From positions 1 through 39,103 of the IMG/VR virus record IMGVR_UViG_3300009128_002071: a stretch of DNA of 39,103 nucleotides; one strand, written 5' to 3'. A program made the translations under genes and the position numbers. This document shows, in pieces, positions 30,319 to 38,023 of the stretch; positions within the stretch are counted from its first letter, which is position 1; each line of letters opens with the position of its first letter. This DNA comes from a virus. Below the pieces are notes generated by a model. The model was not told the origin of the DNA and did no database searches. It saw only the letters and a list, made by a program, of their open reading frames with translations.

Positions 30319-33300
30319 TCATTCCGCCGGTGGCTCCCAATCCAATGGCAGCACCCCAAACTTCTTCCCCAAACTCACCATCTTGATCTCATCCCAATAC
30401 ACCGGTATCCCCGTCCCCTGGCGATTCCCCACCCGGATCTGCAAATTGTTTCGGATGATTTTCCCAACGCCCGGCGCGGTTAGCTCCTTGCCTTTCTTCT
30501 TCGCTGGGGGGAGTGGTTCCCCATTTTTGTTATACATCGTCGGCACAGGCTCCGGCGCACTTCCCCCTTGGTTGATCTCGTCAGTGATCCGGTTGGCCTC
30601 CTTACGGATATCCGCCATCCACAAATACTGTTCGCCCTCACGGCTGCGCTGTAAATATGCCCCCCCGGCATCGTTATAGAGATTCCACATCGCTTCCACA
30701 ATGTAGGCATCCATCGTCATGCTGCGAGTTCCAATGATCTCCAAGTTATAAGCCCTTAGAAACCGCTCGATCTCCTCATACAGCTCTGTATCCTTGATAT
30801 TCCCCTCGCCGTCCAAAGTCAGCGCTTTGATGGGCATCGTCACCTGGTTCATACGGGCAGGCAGGTTCACATCCATCAACTCGTCCGTCAGCTCAATCTC
30901 AGGCACCCAGTTCTCCAGCCGCCAGCGAAGCAGCATATTCCGCAACCGCAGTGCATGCTCCCTGAATTCACGGTTGATATGCAGCGGAATTCCCGCCATC
31001 TTCAGTTCCATGCTCTCCCTGGCCATCAGCTTCACCGTTAGTGCCCTGGATCCCACCGCCTTGTCCTTGAAATCCTCTCGCATCGCAATCAGCTTGGGGC
31101 AGAACGTATCGAACGCCATCGGCTCGTATGTGCGATCACCATTCCAATTGGTCACTTCTACCAAGCGGCTGATCACATTACCCTTCATCGCCCCCAGGTT
31201 CAAGAACTTCACCAGGTCGTTGGCCATATCGCCCCCATCGTTCAGGTCCGCTTCATCAATGAACACCGTCCCCTTATACATCTCCACCGTCCGGAAGAAT
31301 GTCGCACTGGTATTGGCACCGCTGGCCATCGTCAACCTGTAGCAGAGGTATCCCACCCGCTTCATCAATTCGCTCTTCCCTGCGCCAGCATCGCCCGTCG
31401 CTCTCAGATAAGTCAGCGCCTCAAAGCTGTCGTAGATCCACGTCAGCAACACATAATAAGCCATGATCTTTGCCAGATACTTATCCGGCAAGAGATAATA
31501 TCGATGAATAAACCCTTCCAACAGCACAATCAGGTCCTTCATCGCCTTACGTTTCCCCACCGCCGATGGAAACAAAACCGCACCCCGCCGCACAAAATCA
31601 CTTGGCGGTTTCGGCACCAGCTTCAGTCCATCGACCACCAGGTCTTCCCCCTCTTCAACCTGCGCAGTGGGATCCGTATAATCACGCCAGGCCAACCGGG
31701 CTTCATCCTTCGCCGCATCATACAAATACTCAACCAGGTAGTTTCCAAACACACCGCCCAGTGTTTCTTCGATATCCCCCGCATTCCCCTTGTCGGTTTT
31801 GACGTGCTTTTTCAGGATGTTGTCATACTCTCGCACAGAGTAATCCATGGATCCTGCCAACTGTTTGCGATATTGAGCCCGGTCGTCCACATCCATTTTG
31901 CCGATCAGCTCGAACGCCGTTTTTGCTGCATCTCGTTTATCAGCGCCTCGCTGTTTCCCGGCCCATTCCGCCACAATCACCGCCATAGGTTTCACTGTAC
32001 CTAGGCGTTGTTCCCACTTCCGCATCTGACCATCGAAATCCACCTCTTCGCCGATCATATGCATCAGCCAATCGTTGGCATCGCCCACCCCCTCGATCTG
32101 TGGCCACCGCAGCAGCCAGGCCATCGGTCCTAAAGCCTTCGCCACTTCCCATTCCCCATAGCCTTGTCCAACTCCAGTAGCAGCAGCCCCCGACAGTGAT
32201 TCCCAGGCCGGGGCTCCGCTCTCCAGCGCAAAATACACCCGCTTGTGCCGGTTGCGCAGGTCCTCCAACAGCCGCAGCATATCATCACCCTTCAATCCCA
32301 TAGTAGCAGCAGCAGCCTGCCCCCATTGTCCCAGCGTGATCGCATCTGCAGGCCCCTCCACGATCACCACACTTTTTTCCCCGCGGTTGTACTCAAAATT
32401 GAAGAATGGTTTCCTGGGACCTACCAACGCTTTTGCCAGGTTATGACTCTTCGGTTTTTCCTGGCCTATCAGCTCGCCTTTTTTCCAGGCAAGGTTCCGG
32501 GCCGAGAAATACCCTACCCTTCCCCCAAAAATGTGCGGGTACAGCAACCGGGGGAAATCCAGCATCCCATAGATGCGCCCCTTCTCGATCCAGTTGGACC
32601 GCAGCTCCACACCCCACTTCTTTCCCCAGGCTAATATGTCATCCTTCCCACCTGGTGGGGCATACCCTACTATGGCCACCGCAACCGGGCACTCCGGGTC
32701 ATGGCCATACATTTGCAGGTCTCCAATCAGATCCTTGCGCTCTTCAGGTGTACCACGGCCAGAGAACCCCAGCCTGGCCTTCTGTATCGACCCTGGCCAA
32801 TCCTTCCCCTGTTCATCCTTGTGGACCGTACTCCATCCCCGGCCCAGGGCGTAGGCCATGGCTGCCTGGTTCTCCTTCTTGGCCAGTTGCGTCTCGAACC
32901 AGCGGCAGGCAATCTCGAACAGTTCCACGCGCTGCTTATACGCCGTGATCCTCTCCCGGTCGGTATCATCCATCTGGCGCAGCTCGCTGGGGATGGGGTG
33001 GTTGTACTTCCCTGCCAAGTACTCCACCGCTGGCCAGAACTCCATATTCCTATAGCGCTGCATCCAGTGGAAGATATCCCCGCTCTCCCCCCCTTTTCTC
33101 CACCATTTGTAGATCCCCCAGTCAAGACGCACTTCCAGGCTATCGCCCGGCCCACCAGACCCCTTACGGATCCCCGAAACCACGCCACCCACAGCTCGAT
33201 CCTGCATCCCGTAACCAGGCCCAGTCGCTTCAATCTCCGCCACGAAGTCAACCTTGGCCTTCAGCTCGTCGATATATTCTCTAAAACTGTCGTTGCTCAT
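30319..33300 (-). CDS. Primase-helicase with altered primase motifs
   Basis: 993 residues. The N-terminus (KVDFVAEIEATGPGYGMQDR, RKGGESGDIFHWMQRYRNME) aligns by eye with DnaG-type CHC2 primase zinc domains but has no zinc-binding cysteines. A TOPRIM domain begins VVIVEGPADAITLGQWG with catalytic Glu315. The second acidic motif, normally DxDxAG, is replaced at residue 360 by ESGAPAWESLSGAA. The C-terminal half has an ATPase with Walker A TGDAGAGKS (Lys642), Walker B TVFIDEAD and an arginine-finger segment (AVGSRALTVKLM). ACAAGGTGATCA precedes ATG. It probably unwinds DNA at the phage origin; primer synthesis is uncertain. Confidence 0.8.
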   Translation of the reverse strand: MSNDSFREYIDELKAKVDFVAEIEATGPGYGMQDRAVGGVVSGIRKGSGGPGDSLEVRLDWGIYKWWRKGGESGDIFHWMQRYRNMEFWPAVEYLAGKYNHPIPSELRQMDDTDRERITAYKQRVELFEIACRWFETQLAKKENQAAMAYALGRGWSTVHKDEQGKDWPGSIQKARLGFSGRGTPEERKDLIGDLQMYGHDPECPVAVAIVGYAPPGGKDDILAWGKKWGVELRSNWIEKGRIYGMLDFPRLLYPHIFGGRVGYFSARNLAWKKGELIGQEKPKSHNLAKALVGPRKPFFNFEYNRGEKSVVIVEGPADAITLGQWGQAAAATMGLKGDDMLRLLEDLRNRHKRVYFALESGAPAWESLSGAAATGVGQGYGEWEVAKALGPMAWLLRWPQIEGVGDANDWLMHMIGEEVDFDGQMRKWEQRLGTVKPMAVIVAEWAGKQRGADKRDAAKTAFELIGKMDVDDRAQYRKQLAGSMDYSVREYDNILKKHVKTDKGNAGDIEETLGGVFGNYLVEYLYDAAKDEARLAWRDYTDPTAQVEEGEDLVVDGLKLVPKPPSDFVRRGAVLFPSAVGKRKAMKDLIVLLEGFIHRYYLLPDKYLAKIMAYYVLLTWIYDSFEALTYLRATGDAGAGKSELMKRVGYLCYRLTMASGANTSATFFRTVEMYKGTVFIDEADLNDGGDMANDLVKFLNLGAMKGNVISRLVEVTNWNGDRTYEPMAFDTFCPKLIAMREDFKDKAVGSRALTVKLMARESMELKMAGIPLHINREFREHALRLRNMLLRWRLENWVPEIELTDELMDVNLPARMNQVTMPIKALTLDGEGNIKDTELYEEIERFLRAYNLEIIGTRSMTMDAYIVEAMWNLYNDAGGAYLQRSREGEQYLWMADIRKEANRITDEINQGGSAPEPVPTMYNKNGEPLPPAKKKGKELTAPGVGKIIRNNLQIRVGNRQGTGIPVYWDEIKMVSLGKKFGVLPLDWEPPAE

Positions 33301-33322
33301 TGATCACCTTGTAGTCGTCTTG

Positions 33323-33420
33323 TGTTATGTGACATAAATATGGGTAGATAAACCATCGAAAACCTAATGAATTCACGCTCTCAGGGGCTGAAAATGACGC
33401 ATAATACCTGTTATGTGACA
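33323..33420. promoter_or_regulatory. Two direct copies of TGTTATGTGACA upstream of the primase gene
   Basis: Copies at 33323-33334 and 33409-33420, 23 and 109 bases before the primase start. The core is nearly palindromic. Possibly an operator for a phage repressor; no repressor is seen in the window. Confidence 0.4.
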
Positions 33421-33528
33421 GAAACCAGGCTCATCGAAGAGCGAAAAAGTTTTTGTGGGCGAGGCACAGGCCAGGCATTTGCACGGTGTAAAAGTGAACT
33501 TGGCGTTTTTCTTCGCTGCTGATTTCAT
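33373..33528 (-). CDS. Possible small zinc-binding peptide
   Basis: 51-codon frame MKSAAKKNAKFTFTPCKCLA with Cys-rich segment CKCLACAS and a later CHI. The composition is plausible for a phage zinc peptide. No clear ribosome-binding site, and another frame overlaps it, so this is weak. Confidence 0.3.
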   Translation of the reverse strand: MKSAAKKNAKFTFTPCKCLACASPTKTFSLFDEPGFCHITGIMRHFQPLRA

Positions 33529-33566
33529 AGATACATGCGGCGGGGGGGAGTGGGGGGCAAAGCAGT

Positions 33567-34190
33567 TCACGCTCTCTCTGAACGGCGCTTGCGTGCGTAC
33601 CTGGCTTTTCTTGGGGTCGTTGGACCATGACCATCACCTTGATGCTGTGTCCAGAATTCATCGATCTTGTAGAGCACACCTATCCAGTCAGATGTTGTAT
33701 GTAGAGCATCACCACAGGCACAGTAGAGCCTGACTGTTACCGAATGAACATGATCAGAGAAGTGCAAACGGCATTCAGTAAAAGGCTTCTCTGGAAAGAT
33801 TAGTGGAATGTCTGCGCGGATTTCTCTTGGCTCAAGCACAATCTCGATTACATCAATAGATGGATCCACGTCATCAGCGTCATAATCGACCAATGCAGCA
33901 TGTAGCCAACCTAAATCCGGACCTTGCAGAACTACTGGATCACATGAAATCGCATGGTCGACCAGGCGAGTAGCTGGCCTGCATAACATCTGGAGAACCT
34001 GCAATAGGCGCGTTTTGCCAGTACCAGGCTCGCCGTTGATCACCAATACTGCATGATTTCGATGACCATGGAATTCGTACCAGGTACGTTCAACAAAATC
34101 GACGACCTGGCTTTCAATATCATCTGGTAAATCCACGTACTTATGGATAATTCTTTTCGCAGTTCTTCTTATCAAACGATCATCGCTCAT
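33567..34190 (-). CDS. Truncated P-loop ATPase fused to a small zinc-type domain
   Basis: 207 residues from MSDDRLIRRTAKRIIHKYVD (ATG 34190, GAGGTGAG in front). The N-terminal 75 residues repeat the pattern of the primase ATPase (LPDDIESQVVDFVERTWYEF, INGEPGTGKTRLLQVLQMLC, Walker A 53-60). No Walker B or arginine finger follows. From about residue 120 the protein changes to a tail with CACGDALHTTSDWIGVLYKI and FWTQHQGDGHGP, like a separate small phage protein. The last residues are basic. It may bind nucleotide but is unlikely to hydrolyse it as a motor. It lies upstream of the primase gene in the same operon. Confidence 0.6.
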   Translation of the reverse strand: MSDDRLIRRTAKRIIHKYVDLPDDIESQVVDFVERTWYEFHGHRNHAVLVINGEPGTGKTRLLQVLQMLCRPATRLVDHAISCDPVVLQGPDLGWLHAALVDYDADDVDPSIDVIEIVLEPREIRADIPLIFPEKPFTECRLHFSDHVHSVTVRLYCACGDALHTTSDWIGVLYKIDEFWTQHQGDGHGPTTPRKARYARKRRSERA

Positions 34191-34362
34191 CTTGCTCACC
34201 TCTCTCAACATTCGGGTCAACAACATCTGCCCACCGACGCAGCTTCTCAGCGATGTAATCACGATCTTGTTTGGAGATCTTAGAAACATCACCTATCAAT
34301 AGTGCGATCTCAATAAGCAAACAATTAGCGTCCTGGCTACCTGTATGAACTTTCTCACTCAT
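34180..34362 (-). CDS. Small hypothetical phage protein
   Basis: 60 residues from MSEKVHTGSQDANCLLIEIA (ATG 34362, GGAGGGTGTGAG in front). Predicted helices with acidic end (VVDPNVERGEQDER). Overlaps the next ATPase start by 11 nt. No domain recognised. Confidence 0.55.
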   Translation of the reverse strand: MSEKVHTGSQDANCLLIEIALLIGDVSKISKQDRDYIAEKLRRWADVVDPNVERGEQDER

Positions 34363-34363
34363 C

Positions 34364-34630
34364 TCACACCCTCCCAGCCCATGCATAGGGACCACCCAGC
34401 GCATCGATGCCCACTGGCTCGATCTTGATCTGCTCACAGATCTCAACCAGTTCCGGATCCTCGAGCGCCGCATCGAAAGCAGACTGCGGCATATAGCAGA
34501 CATTCGGCTCTTGCCTGAAATGCCGCTGGTATGCTGCTACTGCTTCTCTAATTGTCTTTGGCCAGGTACCAGACTTCGTTTTCAAAGCCTTATTCCCGGC
34601 GAACGCAAACGGGATCTGAGCTTCAGACAT
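34364..34630 (-). CDS. Small hypothetical phage protein
   Basis: 88 residues from MSEAQIPFAFAGNKALKTKS (ATG 34630, AAGGTGAGTGAA in front). It contains a helical segment WPKTIREAVAAYQRHFRQEP and an acidic middle. The start overlaps the region just after the small gene before it. Function unknown; typical short early phage gene. Confidence 0.5.
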   Translation of the reverse strand: MSEAQIPFAFAGNKALKTKSGTWPKTIREAVAAYQRHFRQEPNVCYMPQSAFDAALEDPELVEICEQIKIEPVGIDALGGPYAWAGRV

Positions 34631-34631
34631 T

Positions 34632-34718
34632 TCACTCACCTTCAATCCCTCTGGCCTCAGTCAACTTCATTACCGCATTGTTGACTTCTACCAAAGCTAG
34701 CGCCGTTCGTTGGGTCAC
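34632..34718 (-). CDS. Very small ORF between early genes
   Basis: 28 codons from a GTG (VTQRTALALVEVNNAVMKLT) with AAGGCGAT seven bases before. Amphipathic helix-like. Its stop lies two bases before the next start, consistent with coupling. Short; low confidence. Confidence 0.35.
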   Translation of the reverse strand: MTQRTALALVEVNNAVMKLTEARGIEGE

Positions 34719-34801
34719 ATCGCCTTCATCTTTGATCGGCTTGCGTCAGTTGCTCGGCGGGTTATGCCTGAGAGACTGACGATAATAAGATTTTGACAGG
34801 G

Positions 34802-35059
34802 CTACTCACCCGTTTTTGCAGGCGCATTAGCCGAGTCAACTGCACGTTTTGTTAGGCGTGTTCTATCAACATAGCGAACTCGCCTGATATGTTCCTTGCC
34901 TTTCCAGTACCTATCGCCAAAAACCAAGATTTTGACACGATAACCATCAGGCATATTCTTCAGAACGTGGCAGCGCATTGTGTAATCGTAACCATGCAAG
35001 CCTATCGCGTGCCTACATGATAAAAAGTGAGTTGCATTTTCATACGTTTTCTCTTCCAT
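34802..35059 (-). CDS. Small hypothetical phage protein
   Basis: 85 residues from MEEKTYENATHFLSCRHAIG, ATG 35059 with TTTTGGAGAAAATT before it. Basic C-terminal half (VRYVDRTRLTKRAVDS). Two Cys and several His near the N-terminus could bind metal. No family recognised. Overlaps the end of the membrane protein upstream. Confidence 0.5.
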   Translation of the reverse strand: MEEKTYENATHFLSCRHAIGLHGYDYTMRCHVLKNMPDGYRVKILVFGDRYWKGKEHIRRVRYVDRTRLTKRAVDSANAPAKTGE

Positions 35060-35492
35060 AATTTTCTCCAAAACAAACGCCTAACAGTGCCTTCATTTCA
35101 CGTTGAGCCTCGCTTAGGGCGATCAGCGCATCGTCGATCAAGCCTGCTGCTGCATAAGGTAGAGGTTTGCGCCTGGGCGCTTTCTTCTTGGCATCTTTCT
35201 TTCTCTTGGTCAAACTGCGCCGGATATCGCCAAAGATCATGAACAGACCATCCGCAAAGTACAGAGCCACGCCCAAAACCGCCGCCCGCCATGAAATCAC
35301 AGCCACGCCTAACTGGGTCACCACTACGCCCAGGGCAACCAATAAGGCCGTGTATCCGTCTTTATCTTCCCCCAGGTCATCCATCCACTTGTTATAGCGC
35401 CATCCAAAGATGGCCAGAGCCACCACCACCGATGCGATCGCAGTCCAGAAGTTCTGCGGATCTTGCACAAATCCATTCAAAAAATCGCCCAT
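35040..35492 (-). CDS. Small membrane protein
   Basis: 150 residues from MGDFLNGFVQDPQNFWTAIA (ATG 35492). Three hydrophobic segments: FWTAIASVVVALAIFGWRYN, TALLVALGVVVTQLGVAVIS and WRAAVLGVALYFADGLFMIF. A very basic tail follows (KRKKDAKKKAPRRKPLPYAA). It sits just after the integrase gene in transcription order and overlaps the next gene by 20 nt. The basic cytoplasmic tail could touch DNA, but no function is assigned. Confidence 0.55.
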   Translation of the reverse strand: MGDFLNGFVQDPQNFWTAIASVVVALAIFGWRYNKWMDDLGEDKDGYTALLVALGVVVTQLGVAVISWRAAVLGVALYFADGLFMIFGDIRRSLTKRKKDAKKKAPRRKPLPYAAAGLIDDALIALSEAQREMKALLGVCFGENYGRENV

Positions 35493-35611
35493 ATTCACAC
35501 CGCCAATCCAAATTCCGCTATATTCAACCCAGGGACAGCGCACGCGCCAGTCCCCGGTACCTTAACAAATCAATAGCAGTAGATGAAAGAGTGACACCCC
35601 CACACGTTCAC

Positions 35612-36589
35612 CTACTGCCGCTCGACCGCCTCCTGCAGATCTTCCATGTGGGGCAGGGTGTAGCGCCTGGTCGTGTTGATATCCAACTGACGCAATTGCG
35701 ACCCAACCTCTTCGATCGATGCCCCCTCACGCATCAGCGTGTACGCACAGGTATGGCGTAGCTTGTGCGCTGAGACGCCCTCCAGGCCGCACTGCTGCGC
35801 CAGTTGCTCCACATCCCGCTGCAGGGTCCTTTTGCTTGAACCAAACAGAGATCCAGCTTCCGGTCCACGTCTGGCCAGCCAATCACCTAATGCAGATCTG
35901 GCTTCTTTGTTGACCGCCACGGTGCCTTCGGCGATCCCCTTACTGTTGTGGATCTGGATAGTCCCCTTGCGCTCGCTCAGATGTAGATCTCTGATCTGCA
36001 AATTGGCCACTTCCTGAGCGCGCAGTCCCACATTGACCATCAAGTTGACCGCTGCCCTGGTCCGGAGCGCCTTTTCATACTGTTTACCTGATCCTGTTTT
36101 CTCGAGGCGAACGTATGCCGCCTCGACGTTGGCATTGGCCTGGCGCAGAACACGGCCCCGTTCCCCTCGAGCCAGGCTCTGCGGAGCCAGCTTCTGCTTC
36201 TTAGCCCCCTTGACATCCTTCAACGGGTCGCTCTCCGGGCGCAGATGGCCGTACGCCTTGGCAAACAGCACAAAGCTACGCAGCGCAGCCAGGCGCGCCA
36301 GCCAGGTATTGGCCTTGATCACTCCAGCATCCAGCGTCTCCCGCCGCCAGCGGTTGACGTCCGGACCATACAGCAGCCCCGGTCTGAAATCTTCCCGCAT
36401 CGATGCCCGGAACCACTTGGCATACATCCGCACCCCACGCACGTACTGTTCAACAGTATTTGGATTATCCCCCCGTCCTCCCAGCCACCCCTCGAAATCG
36501 GTCAAAAAATCTCCCTCACTAACCACCCAGTCCACACGGCGCACATCGCACACCGCACCCCTCACATCCACCTGGTCCATGAGAATCAT
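35612..36589 (-). CDS. int: Tyrosine recombinase (integrase), unusual active site
   Basis: 325 residues. An N-terminal SAM-like DNA-binding part (NPNTVEQYVRGVRMYAKWFR) precedes the catalytic domain: Arg190 in VNVGLRAQEVANLQ, a Lys in HNSKGIAEGTV, HKLRH at 275-279 and nucleophile Tyr310 in TTRRYT. The usual LGH/W motif before the tyrosine reads QLRQ-LDINTT, so the second histidine (about residue 301) is replaced by glutamine. It should catalyse integration at the tRNA-Glu site. The start overlaps the stop of the ATPase gene as ATGA. It lies 34 kb from the attachment site, with more phage genes beyond. Confidence 0.85.
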   Translation of the reverse strand: MILMDQVDVRGAVCDVRRVDWVVSEGDFLTDFEGWLGGRGDNPNTVEQYVRGVRMYAKWFRASMREDFRPGLLYGPDVNRWRRETLDAGVIKANTWLARLAALRSFVLFAKAYGHLRPESDPLKDVKGAKKQKLAPQSLARGERGRVLRQANANVEAAYVRLEKTGSGKQYEKALRTRAAVNLMVNVGLRAQEVANLQIRDLHLSERKGTIQIHNSKGIAEGTVAVNKEARSALGDWLARRGPEAGSLFGSSKRTLQRDVEQLAQQCGLEGVSAHKLRHTCAYTLMREGASIEEVGSQLRQLDINTTRRYTLPHMEDLQEAVERQ

Positions 36590-37230
36590 TTCACTGCTCC
36601 CTGTAATAGATCGTGATAAAACGTATCAAAATCAGCCCGTCCTTCTGAAAAGGAAAATGAGTGTGCCCACTCTGCCAGCCAAGGCATCACATCCTGAGCC
36701 ATTGTCGCAAAACTAAACCCGGCAAAGGCATACAAATCGAATGGACTTCGGATTTTCATCTCAATGAATTTGCAGCGACTGTTCAAAGAATTATCTTTGA
36801 AGCGCTCTCTCCCCACGTAGATCTTCGGTCCAAAAACGTTGAAAGCCTTTACTTCAAAGCCTTCATCTTCCCCTTCGATTGCTCTCACAACATCTTTGGT
36901 ACCTACTATGGCATTTCTGTCCCACTCGGAAAGCACATATTCTTCGATGATCACCGTTCTTCCACCAGCTAATTCCATCATGGCACTGAGGCTCATTTTG
37001 TGAGCAAAGATCGATTCATAACAAACGTGTGAAAGGACTTTAGATAAATGGCTCTTGCCAATCCCAGGCTCCCATCCTATGATCGCCAGCACAGGCACAA
37101 CATTCATCTGCTGGTGTACCCAGGTCATCATCACCCAGGCTGCTGCCAGCTCATACTGCTCTCTATCCAACATTACGCTAGTCTTCAAATACTCCTTCAA
37201 TTTCGTAAAAACGACATTAGTTTCAATCAT
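36586..37230 (-). CDS. ATPase coupled to the integrase, relative of the primase ATPase
   Basis: 214 residues. Walker A is IGWEPGIGKS (52-60, Lys59), Walker B TVIIEEY (92-98) and a likely arginine finger lies in LNSRCKFIEMK near residue 155. By eye it aligns with the primase C-terminal ATPase: LAAAWVMMTWVHQQMNVVPV versus IMAYYVLLTWIYDSFEALTY and FGPKIYVGRERFKDNSLNSR versus FCPKLIAMREDFKDKAVGSR. It has no primase part. Coupled by 4-nt overlaps to both the gene before it and the integrase. May assist integration or act as an accessory helicase; inference. Confidence 0.7.
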   Translation of the reverse strand: MIETNVVFTKLKEYLKTSVMLDREQYELAAAWVMMTWVHQQMNVVPVLAIIGWEPGIGKSHLSKVLSHVCYESIFAHKMSLSAMMELAGGRTVIIEEYVLSEWDRNAIVGTKDVVRAIEGEDEGFEVKAFNVFGPKIYVGRERFKDNSLNSRCKFIEMKIRSPFDLYAFAGFSFATMAQDVMPWLAEWAHSFSFSEGRADFDTFYHDLLQGAVK

Positions 37231-37508
37231 TTCTCACCCCCGCTTCTGGTTATTCGAGTATCTAAATCGATTAATGCTTGGCCTATTTGCCCCAAAAGGC
37301 CACGACGCATCCGGTCGGGCGGTGTGGGTGTTGGGTGGGTTGTGGCTTTTGAAAGCTCTCGAAGAAATGTTTCAAAAGTTGGGTTGCTTATTCCTCCAAC
37401 ATTCATGCCCCATAGCACTGTATCGGGATATATTCGGCATTCTTTACGACCAAGGCTTTTGTCGTACGCGATTGTTTTCTTGTCCCAAGTTACGACTGTT
37501 TTTAACAT
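37227..37508 (-). CDS. Small protein at the head of the ATPase-integrase cassette
   Basis: 93 residues from MLKTVVTWDKKTIAYDKSLG (ATG 37508, AAAGGAAACT in front). Basic strand-rich N-terminus, then a flexible Thr/Pro stretch (KATTHPTPTPPDRM) and a C-terminal helix (GLLGQIGQALIDLDTRITRS). The stop overlaps the ATPase start by 4 nt. No domain recognised; may be a DNA-binding partner. Confidence 0.55.
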   Translation of the reverse strand: MLKTVVTWDKKTIAYDKSLGRKECRIYPDTVLWGMNVGGISNPTFETFLRELSKATTHPTPTPPDRMRRGLLGQIGQALIDLDTRITRSGGEK

Positions 37509-37545
37509 AATAGTTTCCTTTTTTTGTGTAGTAAGAATGCATCGA

Positions 37546-37752
37546 TTAACCAGCATCCACACGACCGAGCTCGTCATTCTCGCTGAAGCGCCACTCAGAC
37601 CATAGGAACAGGCCCAGGACCAGGAGCACCCCAAACATCCCCACCAAAACCCAGGCCTCGATCTGCGCTTGGCCTGAGCCCAGTCGAAGGACTCCCCATC
37701 CTATCCCCAGCAGGCTGATCAGCACATGCAGCACTATCACCCGGTTGGCCAT
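37546..37752 (-). CDS. Small two-TM membrane protein containing a dispersed repeat
   Basis: About 68 residues from MANRVIVLHVLISLLGIGWG. TM1 and TM2 (AWVLVGMFGVLLVLGLFLWS) are separated by LRLGSGQAQ, written by a CCTGAGC-GTCGAAGG repeat. A longer frame from 37896 exists but its N-terminus is coded by a palindromic element. Start chosen at 37752; the palindrome arm provides GGAAAGCG as a weak ribosome-binding site. Overlaps the gene before it in another frame. Confidence 0.5.
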   Translation of the reverse strand: MANRVIVLHVLISLLGIGWGVLRLGSGQAQIEAWVLVGMFGVLLVLGLFLWSEWRFSENDELGRVDAG

Positions 37753-38023
37753 CCACGCTTTCCGACGCGGTTTTGCCGTCGGAAAGCGCCCCTGGAGCAT
37801 CTCGCTCGCCCTGGGGCGCGAAAAGCGACGTAGGGGCTCCCAATATTTTTTCTTCACGTTCTTTCTCCTTTCGATCCATTTCTTGACAATCGTCAACAGA
37901 TAGTTGCGGCTCCATCAACCCCCACAGCCAGAGTGCAGCCTCTCGCCAGGCTGCCCGTTGCTCCTCGGTCTCGATGGGCACATACTCCACTTCGAAGCGG
38001 ATTGGGGGCTTCCTAATAGACAT
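37595..38023 (-). CDS. Hypothetical phage protein with low-complexity C-terminal half
   Basis: About 142 codons from MSIRKPPIRFEVEYVPIETE. The first 60 residues are well formed (a strand, then QRAAWREAALWLWGLMEPQL). The following part (GAPTSLFAPQGERDAPGALS, ASESVDGQPGDSAACADQPA) is written by the palindrome at 37756-37819 and then by sequence that reads better in the frame of the membrane protein. It is likely that the original protein ended earlier and was extended by an insertion. Confidence 0.5.
   Translation of the reverse strand: MSIRKPPIRFEVEYVPIETEEQRAAWREAALWLWGLMEPQLSVDDCQEMDRKEKEREEKILGAPTSLFAPQGERDAPGALSDGKTASESVDGQPGDSAACADQPAGDRMGSPSTGLRPSADRGLGFGGDVWGAPGPGPVPMV
37673..37690. 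repeat. CCTGAGC...GTCGAAGG dispersed repeat, membrane-protein copy
   Basis: CCTGAGCCCAGTCGAAGG; coding-strand peptide LRLGSGQA, same frame as the portal copy (LRQGSGQG). Confidence 0.7.
37756..37819. repeat. Palindromic double-hairpin element (divergent type)
   Basis: 12-bp stem CGCTTTCCGACG/CGTCGGAAAGCG (37756-37788) followed by GCGCCCC/GGGGCGC (37786-37819). Two hairpins as in the other family but with different core sequences and loop sizes; relationship uncertain. Confidence 0.55.

Noticed and set aside
29978-30340. Minus-strand frame of 120 codons across the putative origin
   Set aside because: Covers an AT-rich region with iteron-like motifs, has odd composition and no clear start signal.
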